Of a stretch of 64,000 bases of DNA, positions 1-11,921 are shown in pieces. Position 1 is the stretch's first letter, and each line of letters begins with the position of its first letter. The translations under genes were made by a program, and so were the position numbers. Source of the stretch: Daphnia pulex (Eukaryota > Arthropoda > Branchiopoda > Diplostraca > Daphniidae); assembly GCF_021134715.1 (NCBI RefSeq), contig NC_060024.1, positions 5,456,001 through 5,520,000 of the forward strand, given 5' to 3'. The notes beneath the pieces were generated by a model. That model did no database searches. It worked only from the letters and a program-made list of their open reading frames with translations, and was not told where the DNA came from.

Positions 1-279
1 TGCTAAAATAATTGTTTAACGACTAGTGACATCTGGCGGTGGCGACTACAACTGTTTCACCTTTGGTTTAAATTCCAGTTTCCACTACATGTGTATAAGC
101 TTGTCATTTACTAAACGTGTTAAGTTTAAAATTAATCCTTTTCTTCGAATATTTTTTATTGAAATATATTCGTAATGTATGGTTAAACATGGGTAAAATA
201 ATATTACGAATATATGCCCCCCAAATAAATCACCACCAGATGTCCATAGCATCGCCGCGATGACGCAATCTTTGATGAT
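1..279. other. No gene seen
   Basis: AT-rich DNA with no convincing reading frame. A short inverted pair around GACATCTGG (near 29 and near 237) flanks most of the stretch and could be the ends of a small element, but it is too short to assign. Confidence 0.3.
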
Positions 280-1594
280 CCAACCATGACGCAATAACCC
301 GATTTGTATTTAAGTTTTGCAGTTATTAAACTTAAAGATGTTTGTTTTTTAAATTCAATCCTTGAATTTTATGTGTAAAAATAGGAAAATTTGACTTGAG
401 AAAACTAAACGTAAATAACTTGCAAGGATATTGAACTGTGAATGAAAAATCTCACAGGATTGCAGTTCAAAAAAAAGTGTTGATACGTTTACTGGCTTCC
501 TAAAAGTGCACATCTGTAAAAATATTGTTTTGACCCATGCCCTTTGGTAACCATGACTCAGACAAATCAAAATTTCGCGATAGAATTTTTTCACAAAATT
601 TCATATAAAAAACATTGAATTAATAGAAAAATTCTAAAAAATTAGGATGGCATTTAGCAAAAAGTCCGACTTAACAATAGGCCATGAATTTTTAATTTAA
701 GACAGTTTTTAACTGGCTTACGACTATCCCTTCGCGGCGAGCTGATAAGCTTGCTTTTCTATCTTATTATACTAGATTTTTGTCAAACAAAAATTATTTT
801 AATACGTTCTATACTACAGTCCATGGGTGTAATGGTTAGCGCTTCGGGTGGATCAGTAAGTTGTGCGTGAGCTTGACATAGTGGGGCCGCACACCGTTGT
901 GCGTGAGCTCGAATAAGTGGGGCCGCACACCAGAGCATACCGATATGTTAAACTTACATGACTGAGGATTGTTTTTTGCTAATTAAAAGTTCTAATTAAA
1001 AAATATAATTCTTGAAAGGAAATTGACTTAGGTCAATTATCATTCGGAATTCAAATATTATCACATGTGTGTTAGTGGTTCAAATCTTGATCTAAGCAAA
1101 ACGTTTTATTATTTCAATTTTCAATTTTATTTTATTTTATTTCGATTTATGTGACAAAATTAGCGTTCAATTTGATTTTTCTGATTTTTCGTTTCATTTG
1201 CACAAGAAAATATACGAGAAAGCAAGAGGGAACTGAAAGGAAATGGAGACATTCCCGTGGAGGAACACTAATAAGATAGAAAAGCAAGCTTATCAGCTCA
1301 CCGCGAAGGGATAGTCGTAAGCCAGTTGAAAACTGTCTTAAATGACAAATTCAGGGCCTATATTTAAGTCGGACTTATTCACAATTCACACTTTTCTTCA
1401 CAGAATTTTTGGTTTTAAAACGGGATTTTTCTGTCACAGTCCAATATCCTTGCAAGTTATTTACTTTTAGTTTGCTTAAGTCATATTTTCAAATTTTTAC
1501 ACATAAAGTTCAATAATTGAATTTAAAAATAACCATCTTTTAGTCAATTAACTGTAAAACATAAATGCAAATCTGGTTGTTGCGTCATGGTTGG
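280..1594. repeat. Foldback-type inverted-repeat element
   Basis: Two long inverted arms, about 280-775 and 1268-1594, are clearly similar with indels. Outer ends share CCAACCATGACGCAA. Inner ends share the run through GACTATCCCTTCGCGG and AGCTTGCTTTTCTATCTTATTA. The spacer contains a tRNA-like A box (around 826) and a tandem 36-mer. No transposase frame is present, so this is a non-autonomous foldback or MITE-like unit of unknown superfamily. Confidence 0.75.
860..931. repeat. Tandem 36-bp duplication
   Basis: Two adjacent 36-bp units (860-895 and 896-931) start GTTGTGCGTGAGCT and end GTGGGGCCGCACACC. They lie in the spacer of the foldback element, between a tRNA-like A box (around 826) and a B-box-like GGTTCAAATCT (around 1077). 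They may have separated the two halves of a tRNA-derived repeat. Confidence 0.7.
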
Positions 1595-2328
1595 GACATG
1601 AACGATTTTGGTTTAACCCGTGTATTTTTACTAGTAAGACAGAACAATAGGCCTAATATAAATCAGACAAGAATAAACGATAACTACAATTTACTTGAGT
1701 ACAAATGGTAGGCAGCGGTCGAGCGTCAGGCTAGTTGATGAACTAGTAAAGGGTCGATACTATTTTAAAGAAGATTTGACAACACTTAAATGGAATTGAA
1801 TTTAATACAAAACAGTACGAAAAAGAGGAGCGAATGCCTCGGTAATATACGGGTAAAATGAGAGAGAGAAGTGCGGAACAGAATAGCTTTTACATCGGGT
1901 TTATATACTCATGCCAGCTGCGTTTTTTAACACGCAAGGCATAGGGTTTAGACAACAGGTTCAGACAAGTTAAAAAGTTATACAATCCTGCCCGACCTTG
2001 TCAAAAAGAGGCAAAAACCAAGTTCAGACGAGACAGACAAAGGTTATATAACGACTATTTCTAGAGTTCCGAGAAGGGTAAAACGAACCACAAAATATAA
2101 TAAAAGATAAAGATAAAGGAATAAGAGAAAAACAAGATTCCTTCAGTAATGTCCTTCGGGAATTTTTTAAACGTTAAAGAGACAGAAAATCAAGGTTAAA
2201 TAGTAGATAAATACATACTATTATGTTTGGAAAATTTTGTTTCCCTTTATTCTCTTAAATTAATTGATTCTTATTAACTAATTGACTAATAATCTGTCAA
2301 TATTATCATAATATTCGTAATATTCGAA

Positions 2329-2362
2329 GTCGCACCACTCATAATATTATGAGTGGTGCGAC
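2329..2362. repeat. Perfect 34-bp palindrome
   Basis: Seventeen bases starting GTCGCACCACTC are followed immediately by their exact reverse complement with no spacer. It lies directly before a short GC-rich patch (GTGGGGTGGCGGGGC). It could form a cruciform or be the joined end of an excised TIR element. Confidence 0.85.
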
Positions 2363-2535
2363 GTGGGGTGGCGGGGCGAAGCCTCCGCTTTATGTTTAGA
2401 TTAAGTTAAAGTAACACTTATTACTATAGTAACAATACAATTCTATCATGCGGTCACATGTTGCATTACATGAGTCTTGGCTAATAGATAGCGAGCTACC
2501 ATCATACCCATTTTTTCCCTTTTATTAATGTAACA

Positions 2536-2606
2536 ATGATGGTCTAATGGTCATCAATCGAGGCTGCCATTCACATAGTTCGGTGTTCGAATTTCGATCA
2601 AGTCGG
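2536..2606 (+). repeat. tRNA-derived repeat (SINE head-like)
   Basis: A box-like TGGTCTAATGGTCATC is followed about 40 bp later by a B box-like TGTTCGAATTTC, the spacing of a type 2 pol III promoter. No acceptor stem closes and no CCA-compatible end is visible, so it is a tRNA pseudogene or SINE head rather than a tRNA gene. Confidence 0.45.
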
Positions 2607-3499
2607 AAAAGAAAACTAAGTTTGTAATTTTTGAAATATTCCTCTTAATAAGCTTTCGGAGGTAAATGAAAGTGGAAGATCGTTGGTAACTCTTCACGAC
2701 CGCAAAGAAGATCTTGATGACCGAGGAGAGGACAGAGGAAGAAGGGAGAGATGACCCAGAGCTTCAAAATGAATATAATCTAACATTTTAAAAATGTTCC
2801 TCGACTTCTTGGTTGATGACTAACTGTTAAAAAAGGAGGCATAGAAATTTTACTTGGACAACCAAATTTATTAAAATAAAGATAAAAAATAGTAAACAAA
2901 AAGAGGTAATATAAATAAAACAAAAAGGGTTAAAAAAATAAGAGTGGGAAAATACAAAGTAAAAAGAAGAATAAAGACGAAATCGAAATCGAACATAAAA
3001 CCGAATCAAATAATTAATACTCTCCACTCCCATAGCAGAAAACTTGTCTTGCTAGGCAAGATCCAAACTTTTTTTTTCTTTTTGTTTACATTGCTGAGCA
3101 TGCACTGACAGTTGGAAGGTTACACAAAAAAAAGCGAATTCACTGCCTAGGATTCGGCAACCAGCTAGGTAACAAGTACGCAAATTAAATTTTTAAAACA
3201 GTAATGAAAACAAATGAAAACCCGTTGCGACATGTATCAAATTTTGACAGAATTACGTACAAAATTTGGTGACGATTGGTCATTCAGGGAAAAAACGTAT
3301 AAAGGATAACTAAATGGATATTAAACCCTCTGAATTTCACTACTAGCTACTACTACCCTACCCCCTATACCCCACACCCTATATTGTTAAGGACCTTCGT
3401 ATATAAATATACCTCAGGGACATGAAGTAAAATGTAATGGAGTAAAAGATAAAAGGTAAGGGAATAAGAGAAAAATGTAATTAAAGTTAAATGCGCTCT

Positions 3500-3815
3500 T
3501 GTCATCCGGTTGAGTCTTGCTTTTGCGCTTCTTGATAAATCGCTTCTGGCGGAATAAGCGCAGCTGGTGCTGACATCTAGTAGTCAGAGTTGGCGATTGT
3601 TTTGCAGCAGAAAAAGGGAACAGATACGGGAGTGAGCCGAGCGCTCTGTTACAGTTATCTTGATTACTGATTTCGTCGTCATTTCTCACATCTTCGTCGT
3701 CTTCTCCATCTTCTTCGTCATCTTCTTTTTCCGTTTATTCTTCATCCGATTCTTCTTCTCCCGGCCTTGCTACTCTTAATTCTATTTCTAATAATTCTTC
3801 CATTCTTTCCATTCA
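3500..3815 (-). pseudogene. Degraded acidic open frame, unidentified
   Basis: Read from about 3815 leftwards, a frame beginning with Met-Glu-Arg-Met-Glu-Glu runs into a strongly acidic run. It is broken once by TAA near 3735, then continues with more Glu/Asp and a basic tail (Lys-Lys-Arg-Lys-Ser-Lys). Acidic-then-basic composition is common in transposon-encoded proteins, but no family motif is recognisable and frame breaks suggest decay. The plus strand appears as TTC/GTC-rich low complexity, so a simple-repeat origin is an alternative. Confidence 0.25.
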
Positions 3816-3829
3816 AGCTTGTATTTATT

Positions 3830-5045
3830 GTAAATCACCAATTAAATAAATAAATGACATGCTGGGAAGTTTACTTGTATGATGTATGAGTGATTGATGA
3901 ATATTGATGAAGTACACAAAACTTTGAATGGGAACTTGACACTTGATAAATCTAATGGAATAATGAAAGGGGCGATAATTCAATGAGAGTGAACGAAAGT
4001 GAACCAACAAAAGAGGGTTAAAACACTTGACACTAGTTTCGCACAGAGCGGTTATCGAGTTGTGGTTTCTGAGACAGATGTTGTTTTTAATCTGATTTTG
4101 CTCTGAATGGAAAAGAATTAGTTCGGCGGATCGTCGCTAGTAGCGCCACTCGACTCGGCTCCACTTCTCCCGCTCAGAGGTCCAGTCTCTTTCTAGGGCG
4201 CACCTTCCGGCCGGCTTTCGTAACGACGGGATTTTCTACACTATTAAGTTTCATAATTGTTTTTCTTTATTTCCCTCTGTAGGCAATTGGTTTACCTTTG
4301 AGTTCCTCGTCTGATCTATTTAGCAACAGTGTTTAGCCTGTTTATCGTAAGTAGTGTAATTGTTCCTTAACCTGGCCTTTATCCACCCTTACCACCAGTT
4401 AAACGAACAAGAAGGGCTGATAGTCCTCCAACTTGAACTTCTCCAACTTCCATCTCCTCTCTTACCCATTATCATTCCGAAGAAACATTGCCAAACGAAA
4501 AACGAAATAAAAATAAGCTCGTTGGTGATCTTATCTTATATAAATATCCGGTGACAATTGCCAATCATCATCTGTCAGTTCAGTTGGATGATGTGGTGGA
4601 AGCACCACATCGCGCGAGAGAACCTTATGTAAATGGCGATTTTCGTGGCGTTCCCAAAAATCAAATTTTTGACAAGGGATATCGATATTTTTTTTAGAAG
4701 TAGCCATGGGGGTTGACTACTTCCTGATTTTTTTTTTTTAATTTTTAAGGGCCTGGCATCCATAAATGGATGTAAACGTTTAGGAACACGTGGGAGGAGC
4801 TTATCAAAATCTGGCTACTTTAACGGTCTATAAATAGGGAACCAAGTGGCTTAGAACGACGCGAAAAGTTTGAAAAATAGCGTCGTTAGCTCTACAACTT
4901 GCGTCATTTCTTATTTAATGAGATGAATTTCGAATTGAATATGGAATTTATTGTTTTATCCCTTTTCCTCCCTTTTCTATCCCATCCCACGGTGTTTTCA
5001 CGATTTCCCCTTTGTTTTATTTTCGTTGTAGGGGTAAATATCGGA
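3830..5045. other. Intergenic; no gene seen
   Basis: Only short frames without recognisable family signal. Several poly-A/T tracts are present. Confidence 0.35.
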
Positions 5046-5049
5046 TCAA

Positions 5050-5370
5050 GCTTGTACCAAGCGTGATTGCAAAACACAACTCGTCGTAAAATTCAACGCT
5101 TCGCCCTCTACGACTCAGTTGACCGCAAGACAAATACTTACATGTACCTGGTATCTTCCAGATACGCTAAAGAGATCTAAATTGCCGACTCTTTACCTAT
5201 AGAACCCCAATTCCATGTAATTATCGGCGCCCAGACCTCCAAGGAGGAGCACCCACAATTGTATACATCATCAATAATCCAAGATAATACTAACTTCACA
5301 TAACCCTTCTAAACGCGGCCTATTCACGAGTTGTGTTTTGCAATCACACTTGGTACAAGCGTGATTTGTA
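5050..5370. repeat. Short TIR element (MITE-like)
   Basis: About 40 bp at 5051-5090 reappear inverted at 5328-5369. The shared core is GCTTGTACCAAG followed by GTGATTGCAAAACACAAC. Total length is about 320 bp with no reading frame. No clear target duplication was found, so the superfamily is unassigned. Confidence 0.65.
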
Positions 5371-6115
5371 TGAAGTTAACCTATGGGTGAAGAACAACAT
5401 AACTCGAGGCCTGCTAGCACACCGAGAGAGCTGCCTGAGCTTACCGATCGGACAGCGTGTTGCCGGAACATCCCAACCCGCAGCTTTTAACCTCTCATCC
5501 TAGAAGTAATAACAAAAAACAGACAGGAAAATAAAGTATAATAAAAACACAAAGAAAGAAAAAAAGTAAATGAAATCACGTAAACATAAATTTTAAAAAA
5601 AATCACAATATAGCCGCAACGGTGTTAATGGGTTGAACGACGTCTCACATGAGTCGGCATCCAATTCTGGTATAAAGTTTCATATTGAATCTGGTAATAC
5701 ATGCTTTCCCGGCAATTATGCTTATAAGGTTCAAACATCATCAAATACGAACGAATTATCTGAGTTCTTAAAAGATGATGCGCCTCATAACAAAGCATAA
5801 ATTTCTTAATTCATGCCGACTCTTCAATTTGCCTTCTAATATCACGGATCGAAAAGCGATTCTCCGACTGTAATTTCAAAATTTCGGGATATAAAGTAGC
5901 CTGACGAGGAACAGAATAACAGCTGCCAATACCGGATTCTGTGTACCACAGACATCGGACCTGACGGAAGGGAAATATTGCCATGGTTGAATTCACAATG
6001 GCAATTAATACTCTTGCTGAATGCGACACTACAATGTAAATCACTGAGACGCTGTCAACATGGCACAGTACGGGACAGTGAATCACACCATCGGCATCGA
6101 TTTTTTTCATTATTG
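5371..6115. other. Intergenic; no supported gene
   Basis: A 99-residue minus-strand frame at 5811-6110 is the only long frame. It has no recognised motif and abuts the satellite, so no gene is called. Confidence 0.35.
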
Positions 6116-7860
6116 AAAACTATTTCTCCATCATTTGTATTATGAATTCATCGTTTCAATATACTTTAAAACGTGTATTGGACATCCTTAAAAATATCCT
6201 GTAAGAATGAAATGTTTTGTATTCGTGAAACAATCAATATAGCAACTTAAAACTCATTGATGTGGTGTTTCAAAGTTCCTGGAAGAGTTTCCATGTACCC
6301 TTATTTTTAAAACTATTTCTTCATCATTTGTATTCGGAATTTATGGTTTCAATGTACTTTTAATGGTGTATTGGACATCTTTAAATATATCCTGTAAAAA
6401 AAATGTTTTGCATTCATGAAACAATCAATATAGCAACTTCAAACTCATTGAAGTGATGTTTCACAGTTCTTGGAAGAGTTTCCATGAACCCATTCTTCTA
6501 AAACTATTTCTTCATCATTTTTATTATGAATTCATTGTTTCAATGTACTTTATATCGTGTATTGGCCATCTTTAAACATAACCTGTAAAAAAGAAATGTT
6601 TTTTATTTTTGAAACAATCCAAACAGCAACTTAAACTCATTTGAGTAGTGTTTCACAGTTTTTGGAAGAGTATCCATCAACCCTTTTTTCTAAAACTCCT
6701 TATTCATCATTTGTATTATGAATTTATTGTTTTAATGTACTTTAAATGGTGTATTGGACATCTTTAAACCTATCTTGTAAGAAATAAATGTTTTGTATTC
6801 ATGAAACAATCAATATAGCAACTTCAAACTCATTGAAGTAGCGTTTCACAATTTTTGGAAGAGTTTCCATGAACCTATTTTTATAAAACTATTTTTTTCG
6901 TCATTTGTATAATGAATTCATTGTTTCAATGTACTTTAAATGGTGTATTGGACACCTTTAAACATATCCTGTAAGAAATAAATGTTTTATATTGGTGAAA
7001 CAATCAATATAGCAACTTCAAACTCATTGAAGTAGTGTTTCACAGTTCCTGGAAGAGTTTCCATGAACCCATTCTTCTAAAACTATTTCTTCATCATTTT
7101 TATTATGAATTTATTGTTTCGATGTACTTTATATCGTGTATTGGCCATCTTTAAACATATCCTGTAAAAAAGAAATTTTTGTATTTTTGAAACAGTCGAA
7201 ACAGCAACTTAAACTCATTGAAGTAGTGTTTCACAGTTTTTGGAAGAGTATCCATAAACCCATTTTTCTTAAACTATTTCTTCATCATTTGTATTATTAA
7301 TTTATTTTTTCCAGGTACTTTAAATGGTGTATTGGACATCTTTAAACATATCCTGTAAGAAAGAAATGTTTTGTATTCATGAAACAATCAATATAGCAAC
7401 TTCAAACTCATTGAAGTAGCGTTTCACAATTTTTGGAAGAGTTTCCATGAACCTATTATTGTAAAACTATTTTTTTCATCATTCATATAATGAATTCATT
7501 GTTTCAATGTACTTTAAATGGTGTATTGGACACCTTTAAACATATCCTGTAAGAAATAAATGTTTTATATTGGTGAAACAATCAATATAGCAACTTCAAA
7601 CTCATTGAAGTAGTGTTTCACAGTTCCTGGAAGAGTTTCCATGAATCATTTTTTCTAAAACTATTTTTTCATTATTTGTATTATGAATTAATTGTTTCAA
7701 TGAACTTTAAAACGTGTATTGGACATCTTTAAACATATCCTGTAAGAATGAAATGTTTTGTATTCTTGAAACAATCAATATAGCAACTTCAAACTCATTG
7801 AAGTAGTGCTGTGCTGTTTTTTGCTGTGCAGTGCTTAAGCAAAGCTGTGCATTTTTCTAA
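6116..7860. repeat. Satellite array, ~193-bp units, trimeric higher-order repeat
   Basis: Nine tandem units start with AAAACTATTT at about 6116, 6309, 6500, 6692, 6885, 7079, 7270, 7463 and 7657, and a decayed one follows at 7859. Unit lengths are 191-202 bp. Units at 6500, 6692 and 6885 match units at 7079, 7270 and 7463 respectively better than their neighbours. Diagnostic blocks are TTTATATCGTGTATTGGCCATC (units 1 of each trimer, at 6549 and 7128), GTAGCGTTTCACAATTTTTGG (units 2) and GTTTTATATTGGTGAAAC (units 3). The period of this second-order repeat is about 579 bp. Confidence 0.9.
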
Positions 7861-8389
7861 AACTATTTTTTCATGAATTGCTTTATGAATTTATTGATTC
7901 AATAGACTTGAAATGGTGTATTTGACATAAATTCGTGATTGAAATTCGCATTTTTTTGAAAATTGCGCCAAAAAATCAAATCAAATGTATTTTTTGTAAC
8001 ATATTTTTGTTTATTCTATTTTGAAATATTAAATATGAATTTTAAAATATTAAAAATACATTTTAAAATATATTAAAATAGAATAAACAAAAGTAAGTAA
8101 TAAAAAACGTGAAAAAAAACACGAAACCCGCAAAAAGACCAAAAACCCGTCCTTATAACACCCCACAGGACCCTGACACCGGAAACAGCGTTTCACGATT
8201 TTCAGGCCCATTTCAGAAAATCGTGAAACGCTGTTTCCTGGGCCTTAAAATCGGCAAAAAGGGGGTTTAATAAAGGAATTTATAGATTGTATATATAGAT
8301 CACAAAGAAATTTCAAAAAATTCTCACAACATGGAGGATATCTAAGCTATATTTGCACAAAAATTCACTATTGAAATGTTAATGGTTTA
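7861..8389. other. Intergenic flank of satellite
   Basis: AT-rich sequence with a strong hairpin at 8181-8238 and no reading frame of note. The motif GTTTCAC of the satellite recurs in the hairpin arms, which hints at a shared origin. Confidence 0.3.
8181..8238. repeat. 23-bp perfect hairpin
   Basis: GGAAACAGCGTTTCACGATT plus TTC (8181-8203) is repeated inverted at 8216-8238 with a 12-base loop. All 23 positions pair. No U-tract or coding context suggests a function. Confidence 0.8.
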
Positions 8390-9206
8390 GGGGAGACTGG
8401 AGTATACCGGGACACCGGGTCAAGAGGGACAGTGAGGGGAAAAATCGAAAATATCAATTAAATTGAAAATTTTTTTAGTGTAACATGTAAAAACATGTTA
8501 TCTAATCGGGGTTGAAGTTTGGTGTGATTTTGTCAATAACTGTGGGAGTTATTGACAAAATTAAAAAAACGGCTTTTTGATGTAAAAGTTTTTCGCCGCC
8601 ATAAAAGATATTACGGAAAAAATACAAAAAAAATACATAATATATTTATATGGGAAGAAACTTTGTTCATTTCTTTATCGTTTAAGAAAAAAATTGGAAT
8701 TTTAGGCCCATTATTTTAGGAAATATGGACATTTAAAAAAAGAGAGATTATCGGGAATTTGGGACAGCAAATTTTACTGCAGTTGAGATAGGCAGGGAGC
8801 TCCGCCCTCAAATCGGGCGTAGCTAAGCTATATTTTTCGTAAAATGTAAATCTCAATTTACACGATAATTCATCAATTTTTTTTTACAGACATATAGAAT
8901 TGATAACGGGAAACACGATTTAAATTTTTATTTTATTTTTAACAAATTTTAAGGCTTATAAATCAAATGTCCCACCCCACCCACCCTAGTGTCCTCATTT
9001 ACCCCCAAAAATAGGCACCTCCCACAAATTTTTTAAAACTTTAGCCGTTTCCTACGGGTAAACGGTTTACTCTAAAATTAAATAAAAAATATGGGGGGTA
9101 TCTACATGTTAGATATATAAAAATGTAAAAAAAAATAAAATAGGGTGATTATATTGGGAGATATGGGGGGAAAACGAAAACCGTCCCGTATTACTCCAGT
9201 CTCCCC
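8390..9206. mobile_element. TA-flanked TIR element, GGGGAGACTGG family
   Basis: The left end GGGGAGACTGGAGTA and the matching inverted right end are both flanked by TA (8388-8389 and 9207-9208). Length is 817 bp with no transposase frame. A TA duplication points to a Tc1/mariner-mobilised MITE. The ends resemble those of the next element at 9797. Confidence 0.7.
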
Positions 9207-9796
9207 TACTTACAAATTTACGGTGTTTGAAGACCCAAATCAGTAAGCAAACGAGGAAAAATAATGGCTTTGGTAGGATGAGATCAACGCGCCACCATAC
9301 GGCATAGGACGAGCATAGCTTCAAGCATTCCTCTCAGCCCTATCCCCCATCGTAGTCTTTTCCCTCTTAGTCTGTGGTAAAGAGGGTTTACCTCACTTAC
9401 TGAAAGTCCACGTTGAACCAGGTCCAGAGATTCAAGCCACAATTGATTTTCTATCACAGTGCACCTTTTGCTATTAGGTAGGCTTATTCACGAATTTATA
9501 AAAAAATGTTATTTCCAAATAACAATTTTTAACGCCGAGTCGGTTGCAAACCAGAAAGGAATAGTTGCAGACGATGTTTTGATCGCAAACAGGGACAGCA
9601 GCAGCCGTCACCTACCGGTAGAAATGTGAAACTCTTCTGAGCGGGGGAATGCCGTAATTCAAACTAGATTCGTCTCGTTGGTTTCCAAAATAAATTGAAA
9701 ACATCTCTGTACTAAATGATTTAAATAAATGCGCTCAAGCTCATACTTCTTGTTTTTAGAAATAAAAAAGAGTACGTGAAAACCAATTGTGTTGTA
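9207..9796. other. Intergenic; no gene seen
   Basis: Separates two related TA-flanked elements. Only short frames are present. Confidence 0.35.
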
Positions 9797-10624
9797 GGGG
9801 AGAGTGGGGCGACTGGCTCACTTTTTTTTCTCTTAGCTCCCATTCCCTTATTTTCCAACGTATTTAGATCCAAAAAATCTTAAAAGAAAGAGAATCCTTC
9901 CTGCTTTAAATGGTGATTTTTCAATTCGATCTAAATAAATGAAGACTAGGTTATTGCCGATCAAAAAAAAAAAAAAAGAGCAAACCCGCCCCTGATACGG
10001 GGTCACTTGCTAACACCGCCGGGGTGTCTCGGCCCCTGTTTTTCTTACGGAAAAACCGTTGACTGACATTAGAAACTCAAAATTTAAAAAAATAACCCAA
10101 TAATGCAACCCACCAACGGAATATCAATAAAAAAGTTTAAATAAGTATGGTAGTTGACTAAAAACACGAAAAAAGTTGACCAAAAATAATTTTAATGCTA
10201 TCATATGCAATTTTAAGTAAGCCAAAAAGCCCCAACGCTGTGTGGCCGATGTGCCCCCAACAAAGGGGTCTTGGTATATTATTGAATATATCTTGTTTAA
10301 ACTATTGTAAATATAAAACAAACTAAACAGGATTAAAGAGGAGATAACGTAGAATATTTTCCATATTTTTTTATAATTTTCAAGTAATCGGGAAAGCCGA
10401 TATTTGATTCAAAAGTCAAGGTAGGACGACCCAATTTTAAGACGAAAAATTTATTTCATTTTTCATTCCTCAACCGTTCGTCGTACTGCCATGAAATTTG
10501 GTTTTTAAGTGCGCATTACTAACATCTACATCTCCTGATTTTTTCAATATCTTATTGCAATTCTAACCCATCAAGAAATCAATTGAGCCATCCGATCCGA
10601 ACGCCAGATCGCCCCACTCTCCCC
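9797..10624. mobile_element. TA-flanked TIR element, GGGGAGAGTGGGGCGA family
   Basis: Ends GGGGAGAGTGGGGCGA and its inverse lie between TA dinucleotides (9795-9796 and 10625-10626). Length is 828 bp, close to the 817 bp of the related element at 8390. No transposase is encoded. It is a probable Tc1/mariner-type MITE by its TA target site. Confidence 0.72.
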
Positions 10625-10760
10625 TACATATTTCCCTTGTATTACATAAGTCCACTGTTTGTATTTTTTGAATTTTTTTTTCTCCCACAAGGTGATTGAT
10701 ATTTCCCGATCAAACAATTTTTAAATTTGACACTGACGAATTGACGACAATGTTATTATA

Positions 10761-11333
10761 CAGTCGCGGCTGGAAGTTTGTATACCTTATGCTCAAATAC
10801 CCGCCTTTTTACTCTGTATTGGCGGATAGTGTGAGCCTATCGCAAGAGAAAAGGGGTGTTATTTGTGCGCATTTTTCTTTTATTACCCAAACCTCTCTAC
10901 TCCCTTTTTACTTAACTCTACCCCTTAACATCACTAACTATTTTACCGCGATGCTGCAGACGGTTATGCAACCCTTTTACCTGATGCTAAATGAATAGAG
11001 AACAAGGTTGATGGACAAATTTTATTAATCGTCACTATTCTGTCACATCACCGTTTCATTCTAGAACTCTAGCTAATCTAGCGTTCGTAAATTTCATTTA
11101 GCGTTCCGTAAAAGGGTTGCTTAACCGTCTACCGTTTCGCGGTAAAATAGTTAGTGATGTTAAAGGGTAGAGTTAAGAAAAGAGGGGGTAGAGGGGTTTG
11201 GGTTAACAAGGAAAAATGCGCACAAATAACAACCCCTTTCTCTTGTGATAGGCTCACACTACCCGCCAATACAGAGTAAAAAGGCGTAGGCCTATATTTG
11301 AGCACAAGGTATACAAACTTCCAGCCGCGACTG
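10761..11333. mobile_element. Long-TIR MITE, CAGTCGCGGCTGG family (full copy)
   Basis: Inverted arms of roughly 235 bp start CAGTCGCGGCTGGAAGTTTG and are flanked by TATA on both sides (10757-10760, 11334-11337). The unique centre is about 100 bp. A CAGT terminus with TA target sites is typical of Tc1/mariner. Open frames within it are remnants of the arm sequence, not genes. A truncated copy sits at 13919. Confidence 0.8.
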
Positions 11334-11921
11334 TATAAAACACCATGTAATGTTAACAACTTTTTTTCCATTTTTTCTGCTTGGCTGAGCCGCTGGGGGA
11401 GGGGGGAGCATGTCTACATGATTACATGATGCACACAAAAACTCGCTGCGCGCATACAGTCAAATATGTTTTTTGTGACTTTTAATTTCTTGTGTCTGTG
11501 ATGGACTGTGGGGCGTCGCCAAAAGGCAGGAGATGTTTTTTCGTTGTTGACGGGAAGGAAACACGAAATTAAACAGAAGGAACACGGAAAAGAAAAAAAG
11601 CAACGGCGCGGTTCTTATCGTCGTTGAATGGGTTGCAATAAAAAAATAATGGGAGCTGGGAGGAGTCAAATGTATGTACAGAAACAATGGAATCATCAAT
11701 AGAATTTCTTATTTTCATTTATTTTCGTCTGACGAGTCATGGGGGTCAGGTTGCACAAGTGCACAGACAACTCTGCCCCAAGTCAAATTCTCTCTAAAAT
11801 AATAATCATATTTAAAAAAAAGAAAAGAAAAATGCATTTGATTGTGTGCAAACCGGAGGGAAAAATGCGGCCCATTGGAATGTCGATTATATTAGCATCA
11901 TCTGCTAAAACATGACTGTCA
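11334..11921. other. Intergenic; no gene seen
   Basis: No supported coding or RNA feature. Confidence 0.35.

Larger units (their letters stand above)
1595..3450. other. Intergenic, repeat-bearing; no gene seen
   Basis: No reading frame with family similarity was recognised. Besides AT-rich sequence the stretch holds a 34-bp palindrome and a tRNA-derived repeat, listed separately. Confidence 0.4.

Noticed and set aside
5811-6110. 99-residue minus-strand frame before the satellite
   Set aside because: No recognisable domain, no splice or promoter context, and it abuts repeat DNA; likely chance.
6116-7860. CRISPR-like spacing of repeats
   Set aside because: Units are ~193 bp contiguous tandem copies without unique spacers; this is a eukaryotic satellite.
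10696-11371. Similar 80-100 residue frames on both strands
   Set aside because: They are translations of the inverted arms of the CAGTCGCGG MITE, and the third copy at 13947 is the truncated element.
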